Positions 45,363-55,800 of a stretch of 64,000 nucleotides of DNA are shown one piece after another (positions within the stretch are counted from its first letter, which is position 1; the number at the start of each line of letters is the position of its first letter). Source of the stretch: Sclerotiophoma versabilis. Its lineage: Eukaryota > Ascomycota > Dothideomycetes > Pleosporales > Didymellaceae. The notes under the pieces were generated by a model. It did no database searches. It was not told the DNA's origin and worked only from the letters and a program-made list of their open reading frames with translations. Location: assembly GCA_012274445.1 (NCBI GenBank), contig JAAROD010000090.1, positions 310,001 to 374,000 of the forward strand. Direction: 5' to 3'. The translations under genes were made by a program, and so were the position numbers.

Positions 45363-46445
45363 TTACCCCATCAGCTGCATCTGATCTGTTGGTGGCCATC
45401 TGGTCTGCGCAAAGCTCAGACACCTCTTGATGCTTTGCAGGTACTTCCTCGTGCTCTCGTCACTCAGGATGTGCGCGGAGTTTTCATTCTCGTGTAGCTT
45501 CTCTCGTGCACTCCGCTCGTGAATACCGACCATGGTAACACCGATGGGCCATGCAGCATTGCCGATACTAAGTCTGAGGTAGCCGTCATTCGCGTCAACA
45601 TATCGCCGCTCTTGCGCCGCGTGTACGATTTCCACGACGGGCTGAAGGATGCTGTCAGGGAGATCGAACTTCTCCAGCTTCTTGAACAAGGGTCGCATGT
45701 TCTCTCGGGCTTGCACCATAGCAGCGTATGCCTGCTTGCCCTGGTAGCTCTCTTTAACATCTGCATCTCGAAGTGCCAATGTCATGTCCCATTCCTTAAG
45801 CACCATTGTGAAGTAGCTAGCGAGCTGTCTAAACAAGAACTTCCGCGCCTCAGTGTCCTTAGGTACTTGAAGCTTGACTTTCATGTCCCTCTCTGGCACG
45901 AGCTGCAGTGTTGTGGGTATTGGACCGTCTGTCATGATTGCTGCCAGACTTTCAGCGCCTATGCGCTTCTTGTACCGCTTCAGCTGTTGCTTGTGCGTCT
46001 CGCCAAACAATCGTGCAGGTTCGTTCAAGGCTCGCAATTTCTCGATCAGCTCCACTTCGGGTACATCCTCTTCCTCAGGCACCGGTGTGCCGCCTTCGCC
46101 GTCTTTTGGCTTTGTTGGCAGATCAGGCAGCCCTAACCGTTTTCTTCTCTTTCTTTCCTCCGCTTCCTCTTCTTCCTCCCTTATGCGCCGAGATTCTTCA
46201 GCAAGCCGTCTGCGCTTCTCTTGCCTTTCAACCTCTCTAGCTGCCTCATCTTCGTCTGCTTTTCGTTTCTTTTGCAGCCTTTCCTGGCGTGCTTTCTCTT
46301 CGGCCTCTTGTTCTGCACGATAAGCGGCTTGTCTTTGGGCTTCGATTTCGCTGCGCTTGAGGAACCGCTTTTCACCCGGAGGAGCTGGTGAAGCACTCTC
46401 TTTCCCTTTCTTGATTTGCAGCGACATCAACTTTGCGAAGTCCAT
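45363..46445 (-). CDS. PRP18: Pre-mRNA splicing factor Prp18, 360 aa
   Basis: Minus strand, single exon. N-terminal 120 residues form a highly charged single helix (runs of E, R, K and A such as EEEEEAEERKRRKRLGLP). A PRP4/SFM-like segment follows: ELIEKLRALNEPARLFGETHKQQLKRYKK. The C-terminal Prp18 domain has ASYFTMVLKEWDMTLALRD, a segment with MRPLFKKLEKFDLPDSILQPVVEIV, the conserved loop YVDANDGYLRLSIGNAAWPIGVTMVGIHERSAREKL, and KYLQSIKRCLSFAQT. It acts in the second catalytic step of splicing with Slu7 and U5 snRNP. Divergent from the SAP18 gene. Confidence 0.95.
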   Translation of the reverse strand: MDFAKLMSLQIKKGKESASPAPPGEKRFLKRSEIEAQRQAAYRAEQEAEEKARQERLQKKRKADEDEAAREVERQEKRRRLAEESRRIREEEEEAEERKRRKRLGLPDLPTKPKDGEGGTPVPEEEDVPEVELIEKLRALNEPARLFGETHKQQLKRYKKRIGAESLAAIMTDGPIPTTLQLVPERDMKVKLQVPKDTEARKFLFRQLASYFTMVLKEWDMTLALRDADVKESYQGKQAYAAMVQARENMRPLFKKLEKFDLPDSILQPVVEIVHAAQERRYVDANDGYLRLSIGNAAWPIGVTMVGIHERSAREKLHENENSAHILSDESTRKYLQSIKRCLSFAQTRWPPTDQMQLMG

Positions 46446-46607
46446 GATGGCAGTGAGTGTCGTTTGTGTAGTGTGTAGAACAAGGGCTGTTTCGCAACTT
46501 CAGAACTCAAGATGACGCGCCAAGACCACACTAGTGGAGCTCAAGCTTGACGCGATTTCCCCAGCTTTCCCACACTTGCCTCAGTCTCAATCGACACTCA
46601 CGTCAAC
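46446..46607. promoter_or_regulatory. Shared 162-bp promoter of PRP18 and SAP18
   Basis: Only 162 bp separate the two start codons, so regulatory sites must be shared or overlap. No TATA box or clear repeat is visible. Confidence 0.5.
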
Positions 46608-47452
46608 ATGGCAGCTCATATTGATCGAGAGGCTACGACGCCTTTTTTGTTGAGGCTATTCTATAAGAAAGGATCCTATCATAGGTGCGCAATTCGCTGG
46701 TGCTGAATGAACGCAGGACATTAATGTACAGAGACAGGCTTGACGAATTTGACCCAGCACTCCCACGCCTCCCCACTCACCTTCAGATTTACACATGGCA
46801 AAACTGCACTTTGCGCGAACTGTGTGGTCTCTTCCTGGGTGCAATGCCCAATTTATTACCGCGGCCATATGTCGGCACACGGATTGCGTTTCGGCTGGTT
46901 TACCCCGACATACAAGGCTCCAGCCGGCCTGGCGCACAAGGACGTTACATCTCTAGAGACATTGGCTCTGTCATAGTGGGCGCACGTACAACAAACGATG
47001 ACAACGATATGGGCGATAATGACGGAGCAACACTAGCCGAGGCGCTGAAGCAACTGAATGGCGACCCGGATAAGGCCTTGAGCGATGCCAAGTTTCTCAT
47101 AGGAGACTACGTTACATGCGCAATTCTACCACCGCTGCCTGATGGTAGCGTTCCGGCGGCGCCGCCACCAGTCTCTGGGCCAGGAAGAGGTCCACCAGGC
47201 GCTTACGGTGGACGTGGTGACTTTGGTTTTGGACGCGGTGGAAGAGGAGGAAGATATGACGACAGAAGACCGTACGATGACAGAAGACCAAGCGGCGGGG
47301 TTCCATCGGGCGAATGGAGGCGGGGCGAAGCACCACCGGAGCGTGAGCCTGGCTACGGCAGAGGGAGAGGCGGCGGCGGTGGTGGTGGTGGTGGCAGTGG
47401 TGCTGGAGGACCAGACGGCAACTGGCATGGACGAGGCAGGGGAAGATGGTGA
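46608..47452 (+). CDS. SAP18-family protein with C-terminal RGG tail, 265 aa
   Basis: Exons 46608-46684 and 46732-47452 (798 nt; 47-bp intron). The ubiquitin-like SAP18 fold is clear: DREATTPFLLRLFYKKGSYHR, LQIYTWQNCTLRELCGLF, then the signature RIAFRLVYPDIQGSSRPGAQGRYISRDIGSV, and DAKFLIGDYVTCAILPP. The C-terminal 100 residues are Gly/Arg/Pro-rich (GRGGRGGRYDDRRPYDDRRP, a run of Gly), which would bind RNA or be arginine-methylated. Human SAP18 is about 150 aa and lacks this tail. SAP18 works in the Sin3-histone deacetylase complex and in the ASAP/exon-junction complex with RNPS1 and Acinus. The neighbour Prp18 supports an RNA-processing setting but proves nothing. Confidence 0.88.
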
Positions 47453-50400
47453 TTTATTGCAGTCCAGCACATCACACCAGCACGGGCACTACCATTGGCA
47501 AACGCTTGTGCTTTGTTCAACTCAAGCCAAGCTGGAGATATGACCATAGTGCGCAGTACTATGAGATCGTGGTGCCTAGAAAGAAAAGAATGAAGGATGA
47601 AGGCGCTGGTGACGGAGGATGCTATGAATCGACGACGCAAGCAAAGAACACGATCAATGGCAAGAGCCGTTGGGTTCAATTGTTGGCCATACGAATAAGA
47701 TATCCGGGTCTTCCGCCATGGCCATGTGGCAACTGCGTTGTGGTCTGCTCGAGCGCTATTGAAGTTACCGTCTAAGCTATCGTCTCGTTACAAACGCTAG
47801 TCGTTTCGCGAAGTCTCAATATTATGGAAGGACGCAGCCAACTCCTGCCGACACTATCGCGCCGCCACTTGTGGGCCGAACAGTAACCTCTCGATACCAG
47901 AGTCGTACGTGGAATCCGCATCTCAGAAAGCATGCTAGTGTATCATCGAGAAGCCTATTGTTGGCTTCTCGGGGCCATCAGACCTGCATGCCAATGGCGT
48001 CAGATGTACAATGGTGGCTGCAATGTAAAGCAGACCTTGTAGCTATCGTCTGTTACTCTGACACAGACGAAGCACACCTTAAAGCATTCCAGCTGTTGTT
48101 TATAGAGCTCGAACCCAGAAAAGGATCGACGATCGACTACGGTACCCCGGAATAACTAAGTCATCCAGCTAACCACGCTAGGCCAGTTGCTTCCTGTTCT
48201 GGTTCAAGAACCCGTTTCTCAGCGAATTGAAGACAATCAAGCGCGAGGTAGACCGGCGTTTTGAGGCTATTGAAACGAGCAAGATCTTAAATGCGCAATC
48301 GCGGGCCCTAATGGCACCTGGAGGCGCATACCTAGCAAGTCAAGCATTGAACTACAATCAATCACACCACAGAAAGAGGTCAAACGCCCATGCGACGCCC
48401 TTCCACTGGCTCAGGCGGTGTAAACAACGACAGCGGTGCACATTGACTCTGGAGAAGATGTGCAATCATATACTACAGACGCACTGTGATGTTCTCAACG
48501 TCAATCTGCCGCCAAGCGCGCGTCTGTGATTTAGCCGTCATACGAAAGTCGAGGATGATGTCAAAAGCCATGCAATGCTGGAGCAGTAAGACGCTGGCAC
48601 GCGCAGCCATAAGCTCCGCATAGGCTTTCGTCCGAAAACGGAAAGCTTTAATATGATCTCCGCCACGCAATGTTCCAGTGTTCGCGATAAGTAATGGCGT
48701 GACGGGTAACGACGCGGGGACTTCGGCGATGTTTGGCATTAGCCACTCGGATTAATTACCTGTCGACGACCTCGTGGCAGATGCGCTGCGGGACATTCAA
48801 GACGGAAGCGCGATGTTAGCGTGTTAAGCGAGAAGGGGTCCAGCGGCCTAGGCTTCGTAAGTGTGCAAATCCATCCTACTTACGACATGTATTTGCTGAG
48901 TTGAAACTGATGTTCGATGGTACCATAGCGACCTATTTGACGCTCGAGCTGGTATGACTACAGCAAGTGCTTGTCCTCCACCCTCGAGCAGGTTATAAAG
49001 GGCCCGACAGCATGGGTATCACTTAACAATGAACATCGCATACCGACTGCGTTGCTCAACCACGCCGCCGACTTGTGCAAGCCGCGGCTGAAGATAATTT
49101 GGACTCCGCAAGCTCCATAGTCGGCTTTCCAGAGCAGAAGGTGTGACAGAACAACTCACAATGCGTTCAGGACCAGGCAATGGAATTCCATGCTCGAATG
49201 TGCATATTGACCACGATACTTAGGCCAACACACAATTGCAACAAGATCTACGCTCGAGGCCGTCTAGAATCCCGTCGGTCACATCGGGGACAGCTTTAAA
49301 GCAGCTTGGACTTGAGTTTCCTGCCTCAACACCAAGTGCGGCGGCGTTGAAAGACCCCGCATCGCACGTCACGAATCCTAAATTTGCGAAGTGGCTCTCA
49401 GGCGTCAATGCCCAAGCGTACCATGGGTTTCATCCATTGATAGCCTACGTACGTGATCCGCGACTCATGTCCGTTAAGCACGCCAACAACGGTACACCTG
49501 TGCCTCTTGGGCACATACATACAAGCCGCGCCTCCGTCCAACCCCGTCGCCTCTCTTCCTTCTCATTTGACGATGAAGAATGAACAACCCACAATCAGAC
49601 CACTTACCAATCTGTAACCGCGAAGCATCCAGGTTAACCCAGACAGGGATCTGGCCTCCTGATCGTCCTACCAATTGAGCAATCTGCCTGAATAACATAG
49701 CGCGCGTGTAGGCGGTCATTTCTCGAGGGAATGCTCAGCATCATCGCTTCGCTCGAACCTTCTGCTCCTACGTAGGTTCACGATCCTTCTGTATGTGTAC
49801 AACGGTGGCTGCTGGTGATTTCCCTACCGACTCCACATCTACAGGACTCACGGCTTGGCTAACTTGATCTTGGTTGGATCTCGACCACCACGTGCCTATC
49901 GCGAGCGAGAGCAATCACACGCGTTTCACTCTCGAGCAGAGGAGCTAACGGGCGCGCTGAATTCAAGGCACAAGTTAAGGTCTTGCTTCTTCTATCATCC
50001 AGAGTTCGGTGAAGACTAGGGAGCCTTGTGGCAAGTAAGAAAGAGCCACACAAATGCGTATCTGCTGGAGCTGGTAACTTGAACCTACAATTACGCGGTT
50101 GCAATTAAATCGGTCGGCTCAGCCGTGCCTTGAAGAACTCATCGAGTCAGCTCCCTAGGATTCGATAAATGATCCGACATCTGAGGAGACTGCGCCCAAC
50201 ATCATGAGGCCTACGAGGGACTGTACTGTGAACAGCTTAGCGATATCGTTGCAGACCAACGTAAGAGCGAATAAAGAATGTCATATCCAACAACGGAAGT
50301 CATCCTCACTTGTCGTCATGCTGCTTGAGCTGGGCCAATTTTGTGTGAATCAATACCCGCACATCTTAGACGAAAGCATTTCAGCAGGCCACTAAAACAA

Positions 50401-51676
50401 CCGTGCCAACAATTCTCAGTATTATCATTGGTCCCTTTCACGCCGCGCCACCCGGCTAGCACGGCGATGCGCGCCATGTGCCACGCCTTGACAGTTACGC
50501 ACATTTGCTATCAGAAATACTGGCTAATATGGCGGACCAGGTGCGTTGATATATTTCTGTGTTGCATGTAAAGAACAGAACATAGTTATGGCAAGGACCA
50601 TAGATCGTTGAAACGGGGTGACCGCAGCAACAACAAAGGAACTTGGCGCGCACGGCCTTGTGGAAGAGATGCCATCCTTGATCTGTCGCCTAGCTCCTGC
50701 AGGGCGGCGGCTTCACCGTAGCTGCTAATGACCTCGATGCTGCTATCTTGGTCTCCACGGAGCACAAATGCGTTACCGATCTTAGCATGTATACGGCCCA
50801 TGTCACTTTAGCCTTATTGAGGTACGCTAGCGTCCTTAGTTCTGTCTCGTCAACGGTGGTTGCAGATTGTGTGAAGTCGGGGCAGCCGTTGATGACTTCC
50901 CCACGCACAAAGACGTTGGAGGCGCGATAGTTGGCCCACATGTCCATGCTTGACAGACCCTGGCACACGGGCCCTTCGTAGCCAGTCAGAACACGGCCTG
51001 GCTTCCTGTTGTGAAGGTGACGGATGAATCCATGTCCTCGGTTGTCGTAAGTAGTGGCGAACATAGAAAACGCGGATTATGCTAACAAGAGAATAGCTGT
51101 GGTTCCTTTGAATCGGCTGATAATCTGTTGTCGAAGTGCTGAGCATTACTATGAGTAGCACGATCGCTATTCCCGCAGTATCAAACAAAGCCGGTCTCAG
51201 CCTTGAGGCACGAACTGGCACGAACTGTGCCGTATTAGAGCATATGAGGTACCCTGGCAAGCTCGTCCCGCTCAGTTCATTGTCTCAAATTGAGCTAACA
51301 ACTTCATGGATAGGCTGTGTACGTGCGGTATGCAGGCTCGAATGCAGAATAGTCAGGTACCGAACCTCTGGATACCCACATGCGTTGTGTTGTGTTCACC
51401 GATCCACGCCTGGAGCAGTCTCTCATACTTGGCTCCACTAAGACTTGTGTTGTACGGATCTGTTTTCAGTGCCCACATCCATATATTATCTCGAATCCCC
51501 CACCGGTCAAGGATACCATCCAACCATCACTGAGCTCATCAACACAGGCTCTTGCTCACGGCAGTTCTCTATTCAGGGATACCTATTTCTGATATCTACG
51601 GGACGCCTTCGTACGTACATTCAGCCTGAACGTCCAGCGCACAGCTAAGTGGTCTGGCAGCCCTCCCGTCTACGCG
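47453..51676. other. Gene-poor stretch of 4.2 kb with decayed coding traces
   Basis: No intact gene found. The trace at 47824-48526 is listed separately. A minus-strand frame at 51064-50690 (124 residues, no domain) and a plus-strand frame at 49236-49583 (115 residues) have even composition but resemble nothing I know and lack convincing splice partners. The last 500 bp are open in several frames and probably form the promoter and leader of the C2H2 gene. Confidence 0.45.
47824..48526 (+). pseudogene. Possible decayed gene, family unknown
   Basis: A 3' splice site with a good branch point (GCTAAC...ACGCTAG, AG at 48180-48181) precedes an open frame reading CFLFWFKNPFLSELKTIKRE and then VDRRFEAIETSKILNAQS. 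A candidate donor (GTACCC) lies about 40 bp upstream at the end of another frame containing HLKAFQLLFIELEPRKG. Further upstream, protein-like pieces occur in different frames with stops between them. The order suggests one inactivated gene. I cannot name it. Confidence 0.3.
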
Positions 51677-52876
51677 ATGGCGCAGCCCAATTCTGCTATT
51701 TACATCTCCAGTTCCTATCCCAACACGATGGATCTACCTATCTCGCATATGCCATTCCGCTCTGCATCAAACGGTCCGACTACACCAGGCTCTCGCCAGC
51801 AGTCGTTCAACGAAAGCTCGTACTTCAACACGGTTCCTCAGGAGATTCTGAACTTCCCGGTGACCAGAGTAGCAGAAAGCTCCCTAGATCCATGGCTTAT
51901 GGATATGCCTGACACCGCGAGCCCGGAATCGTCAAGGTTGTCTATGAGCCCTTCTCAAGGCATCGCAACACCGCCGTCAGATGGTTTCTATTCGCCGCCC
52001 TATCCTGAGCAACTACAACTTCCATCATACCAGCCTCTAGAGCAGCCTCGATCACTCCGATCTTGCTCCACAAGTCATCCTAACTGGGTGCATAGTGGTC
52101 ATAGTTGGGAACGCAACTATGCCGAGAGTGATCTCTGGAGCACCCAGCCGTTTGTTGCACAACCTTGGGTTCCCAGCCCATACGACAGCTACGCTGCTCC
52201 AAACCTGGCTACCAACCATGCACATGCCAGCAACCTTACTCTTCCGTCTTACGCATATGCTGCACAGAGTCATTTTCCAGTACCAGAGGTCCTTCAGATA
52301 AGGCAAATCGCCGGAAACAGCGGCTCACCTGTTGGTGATGATTGCAACGAGGATGGAGACTCGTCTGATGAGGAGTCCGACTGTGACGAAGAAGCATCGA
52401 ACTACAGCCACTCTGAAGGTACGGCTTCAAGGGCCAAGCCAAAGACCAGATCACCTCGTCCGCACGTCGCTAGATGGACCGTTCCAGTTAACAGCATTCA
52501 ACAACCAGAACAACGAGGCTATATGTGCGATATACCAAGTTGTGGAACAGCCTTCCTTCGTCCAGAGCATCTTCGGCGGCACGTCAGGTCAAAGCACTCA
52601 GTCGAGAAGAATTTCAAGTGTAAGGTACCTGAATGCAAAACACTGTTCTCACGCGGCGACAACCTGCGTGATCACTACTGGACACATCTTCAACGTGGTG
52701 GTCGTGCTGGAAAGAACAAGAAGTATCCCCTTCAAGAGCTCAAGGCAATCCTTGGACCAAAAGAGAAGAAGCTGTTCAGGCGGCTTCGAGACAAGCTGAG
52801 ACAACATCAAGAGAAGGAGAAGCTGAAGAGGCAACGAATAGCACCGCCTGCGTGCACTGAGCGCTCTATGCTGTAG
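51677..52876 (+). CDS. C2H2 zinc-finger transcription factor, 399 aa
   Basis: Single exon, ATG at 51677. The N-terminal 215 residues are Ser/Pro/Tyr/Gln-rich and disordered, as in many fungal activators. An acidic patch follows (DEESDCDEEASNYSH, preceded by GDDCNEDGDSS), then a basic linker (RAKPKTRSPRPH). Two C2H2 fingers lie at about residues 281-335: CDIPSC..FLRPEHLRRHVRSKH and CKVPECKTLFSRGDNLRDHYWTH (C-x4-C-x12-H spacing). The C-terminus is a basic helical stretch (KEKKLFRRLRDKLRQHQEKE). The finger type recalls stress and development regulators of the Msn2/BrlA kind, but I cannot assign an orthologue. A nuclear role is expected. Confidence 0.85.
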   Translation: MAQPNSAIYISSSYPNTMDLPISHMPFRSASNGPTTPGSRQQSFNESSYFNTVPQEILNFPVTRVAESSLDPWLMDMPDTASPESSRLSMSPSQGIATPPSDGFYSPPYPEQLQLPSYQPLEQPRSLRSCSTSHPNWVHSGHSWERNYAESDLWSTQPFVAQPWVPSPYDSYAAPNLATNHAHASNLTLPSYAYAAQSHFPVPEVLQIRQIAGNSGSPVGDDCNEDGDSSDEESDCDEEASNYSHSEGTASRAKPKTRSPRPHVARWTVPVNSIQQPEQRGYMCDIPSCGTAFLRPEHLRRHVRSKHSVEKNFKCKVPECKTLFSRGDNLRDHYWTHLQRGGRAGKNKKYPLQELKAILGPKEKKLFRRLRDKLRQHQEKEKLKRQRIAPPACTERSML

Positions 52877-55800
52877 TCTCACTTTTGAACGATTTCGATT
52901 TTGATAGATCTTTACGTACGGCGTTGGAAGGCCTGTGATTCGATCAGTTATGTGTATCATGGGCCACTATATGGTTACCGGCATTGCATCGACTTTCTAA
53001 TAGAAATTTTCACTAAAAATTACCCTGCTATCACAACTTCAATTGACCGCATTCTCAGCATACCATTGAATGAGTGGCCGTTTAGTTCTCACATACTTAC
53101 GGTGTCGTCAATCTGCACCGTAAAAGCTCGGTGAGGTGATGTAGGCGATAACACTAGCTGCCGGCGGAGCATTCACTATCTGCAGCAACCATTCCTGATT
53201 CACTATGAAGCAGCGTGCTTATTCACTATAAACAGGGTTCAAGAGCACCCTCCTCAAGTCGTGTCCCAAAAAAGCGGTGCGTTATACAAACCGTCAACGG
53301 CTAAAGTCCCTGCCTCATGTCAATGTGCCTTCTGCGCCTCACGCATCTCCCTTGCCGATTTCGAACACCCACAGAAGGCACGATCTATTAGTCAGAAGAT
53401 CTTGTCTTGGCTCCCAAGCGATTTGACAGGCCCGTTAGCCGCCATAACTGTGCGTAATTTAGTGATGCTTGCAGCTGCAGCTGCACGATGGCTTTGCGCC
53501 GCCATGGTGAAAGAGAAAGACTTGGCGATCAGGGACAGGCATGCGACAGTGAAGCTAGATACAAGCTAACTTTTGGTCTTTACGTCCTCATCGCAGGATC
53601 TTCGTAGAAACTTGACCTCAATTGCGACGCGGAGGTATGCTAACGAGCTAAGGAACGGTTTCACCATACACTGATCAGAAGGCAGCAGTGCTCAAGGTCA
53701 ATAACAGTTCAGCAGCAGTGAAACATCAATATTAGTTTTGAAATGGTGGCTTTTCTACAAAGGATTGCGATCGATGCTTTCTCCCGTCGTTCTTGACGAA
53801 CCTCATCATCCGCACGACTGTCTTTTTCGAAGACCCGATTCAGCATGCAATCGTCAACATACCTGATTGCACCCAGAATACCCGGACACGCCAAACAATG
53901 AAACTGCGCCAGCTCCTTCAGGATTATGCAAGAAAGCCATTGGCGGTGTGACTGTCAACGGCGCAGCACGTGGCACTTATGTCACCCACGCAAAAGCCAT
54001 CACGAACGCCACTATGCATCGGTAGCGCGCTCTGAGTGGAAGCTCTGCTGCTCTAGCTCCATTTAATCTGACCGTGACTTCAATTCCTGTTTGCCACGTT
54101 GTTACGTGCATGGCTCCATGCGGAGGTTGTGTTGGCCTTCCGCTGACAGACATGGCCCCCTGGAACGAGTGATAGCCTGGCCAACGTACAGCGTCTAATA
54201 GCCGCCACGGGCTCGTTTGAGTCGCGCCTCTGCAGATCAAAGTAAAGCTCGTGCTCATGCAGGCAGTCAAACTTGTACGCACTCGCTCGTCGTGGTGACG
54301 AGCTCAGATGCAACTTGTACCAAATTTGAAACCAGCTGCATTGCTTGAAAACCGTTGGGCGATGAGTTCAATAGATCCGTTGATCGAATGATCGATCCGA
54401 AAGAGATCAGAATTGAGACGTCCATTGATGAGAACGGTGGATGCGAGATCCTCAACCTTATTCCTGGTCAACTACAAAAGAATTTCCCGAAACGGTCTTG
54501 AGTGGACCATACAAGGCGGACCCATGTTAGTTAGAATAGATATTCGTCTATCACTGCCGAAATGGAAGAGAGCGATCGAATTGACACCTCTGCTTCCATG
54601 CGATTATATGATTTATGCATTAAGTGAACCCAGTATCTATGCCTTGCTACATCTAAACAGATGCTCAAAGATGATGCTGCACTCAGATTGAAAGGTGGAA
54701 GATTGCCAACTCTAAAGCTCGTCCGCTTATCGTTCATTGCTGTAGTGGCGCAGACCTAGCAATAATATTCCCTTGCATTCTCAAAGACAGTCAAACAGCC
54801 AAGCTGTTGGCAGCCATAGGCCACTGCTTCACGATCCATAATCTCACCTCAGGAAATGGCGGTCATGCTGCGACTGTCAGTGCATGCCCTGCATATAAAC
54901 GCAGCTATGCGGCGTGTACCGCAACTAATATGCCGTCACCAATCATTTCGTCAATGTGTTTGCGTCTTGGTTCGCATTCCTACCTCAAATCAGCATTATG
55001 GGTCGCTTCCAAGGTACTGTCTCTACGTAACTATGGCCGGTGCACTACCAGTACGCAGAGGTCACAACCAGTAAAGGACGTTCAAAGTAAGGTTGTCAAT
55101 GCACCGTCTGCAGGCTCAGATCTACTTGTGTGATACCCTCATACTCGTATTACTGGCAGTAGAAGTTAACGACTGTGTGTCCTATACTGTCCGTGTTCGC
55201 CTGAAACACAACGCTCATATAGCTTTGGTTTGCCGTTCTCCGTTATTAGTTCCCCGAGTTGAAAAAAGAGCCTCCAGTGCGTTGGCATGCTTGAGACAGT
55301 TGCGCGGTCTCGGAAAAGGTCCAATCACGTTCAATTGCATGGCGGCTAAGGGCACTCCGCCTCCACACATCTCGACTACACCACCAACACCAAATGACGG
55401 TGAACGTTGAAACTGCTAACGTCTATTTTTATCACCAACACACTGTGGGTCGTAGAGCAAACGCATGGCTTGCAATGACCTGTACAAACTTTAGTGCTCT
55501 ACAACAATGCGATACCAGTCTACAACGCATGGAGAGGAGCATCCATGTGAAGGTAGCGCCGCAGTAGGAATGGTAGAGAGCGGGGGTTCTTGCACATCTG
55601 AGTATCCTACAAAGTCCACAAAATCTTCGAAGTGGATAAAGCTGCTCAACTCAACAACTTCCCTCCATTGGCCTCAAACTTGAAGCGCCAGAACCATCCT
55701 TGTGGGTTCCGTGACTCGATTTCATCAACAGATCTTCCACCCACGCATGAATAGTTCAAAACAGGTTTGTTATATGCTTCCGACAGCTAACTTTGTGCTC

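Noticed and set aside
49625..49700. tRNA-like stretch on the minus strand (TTGCTCAATTGGTAGGAC followed by GGGTTAACC)
   Set aside because: The A-box-like part is good, but the T-arm reads GGGTTAACC without TTC and the stems do not pair. Not a tRNA gene.
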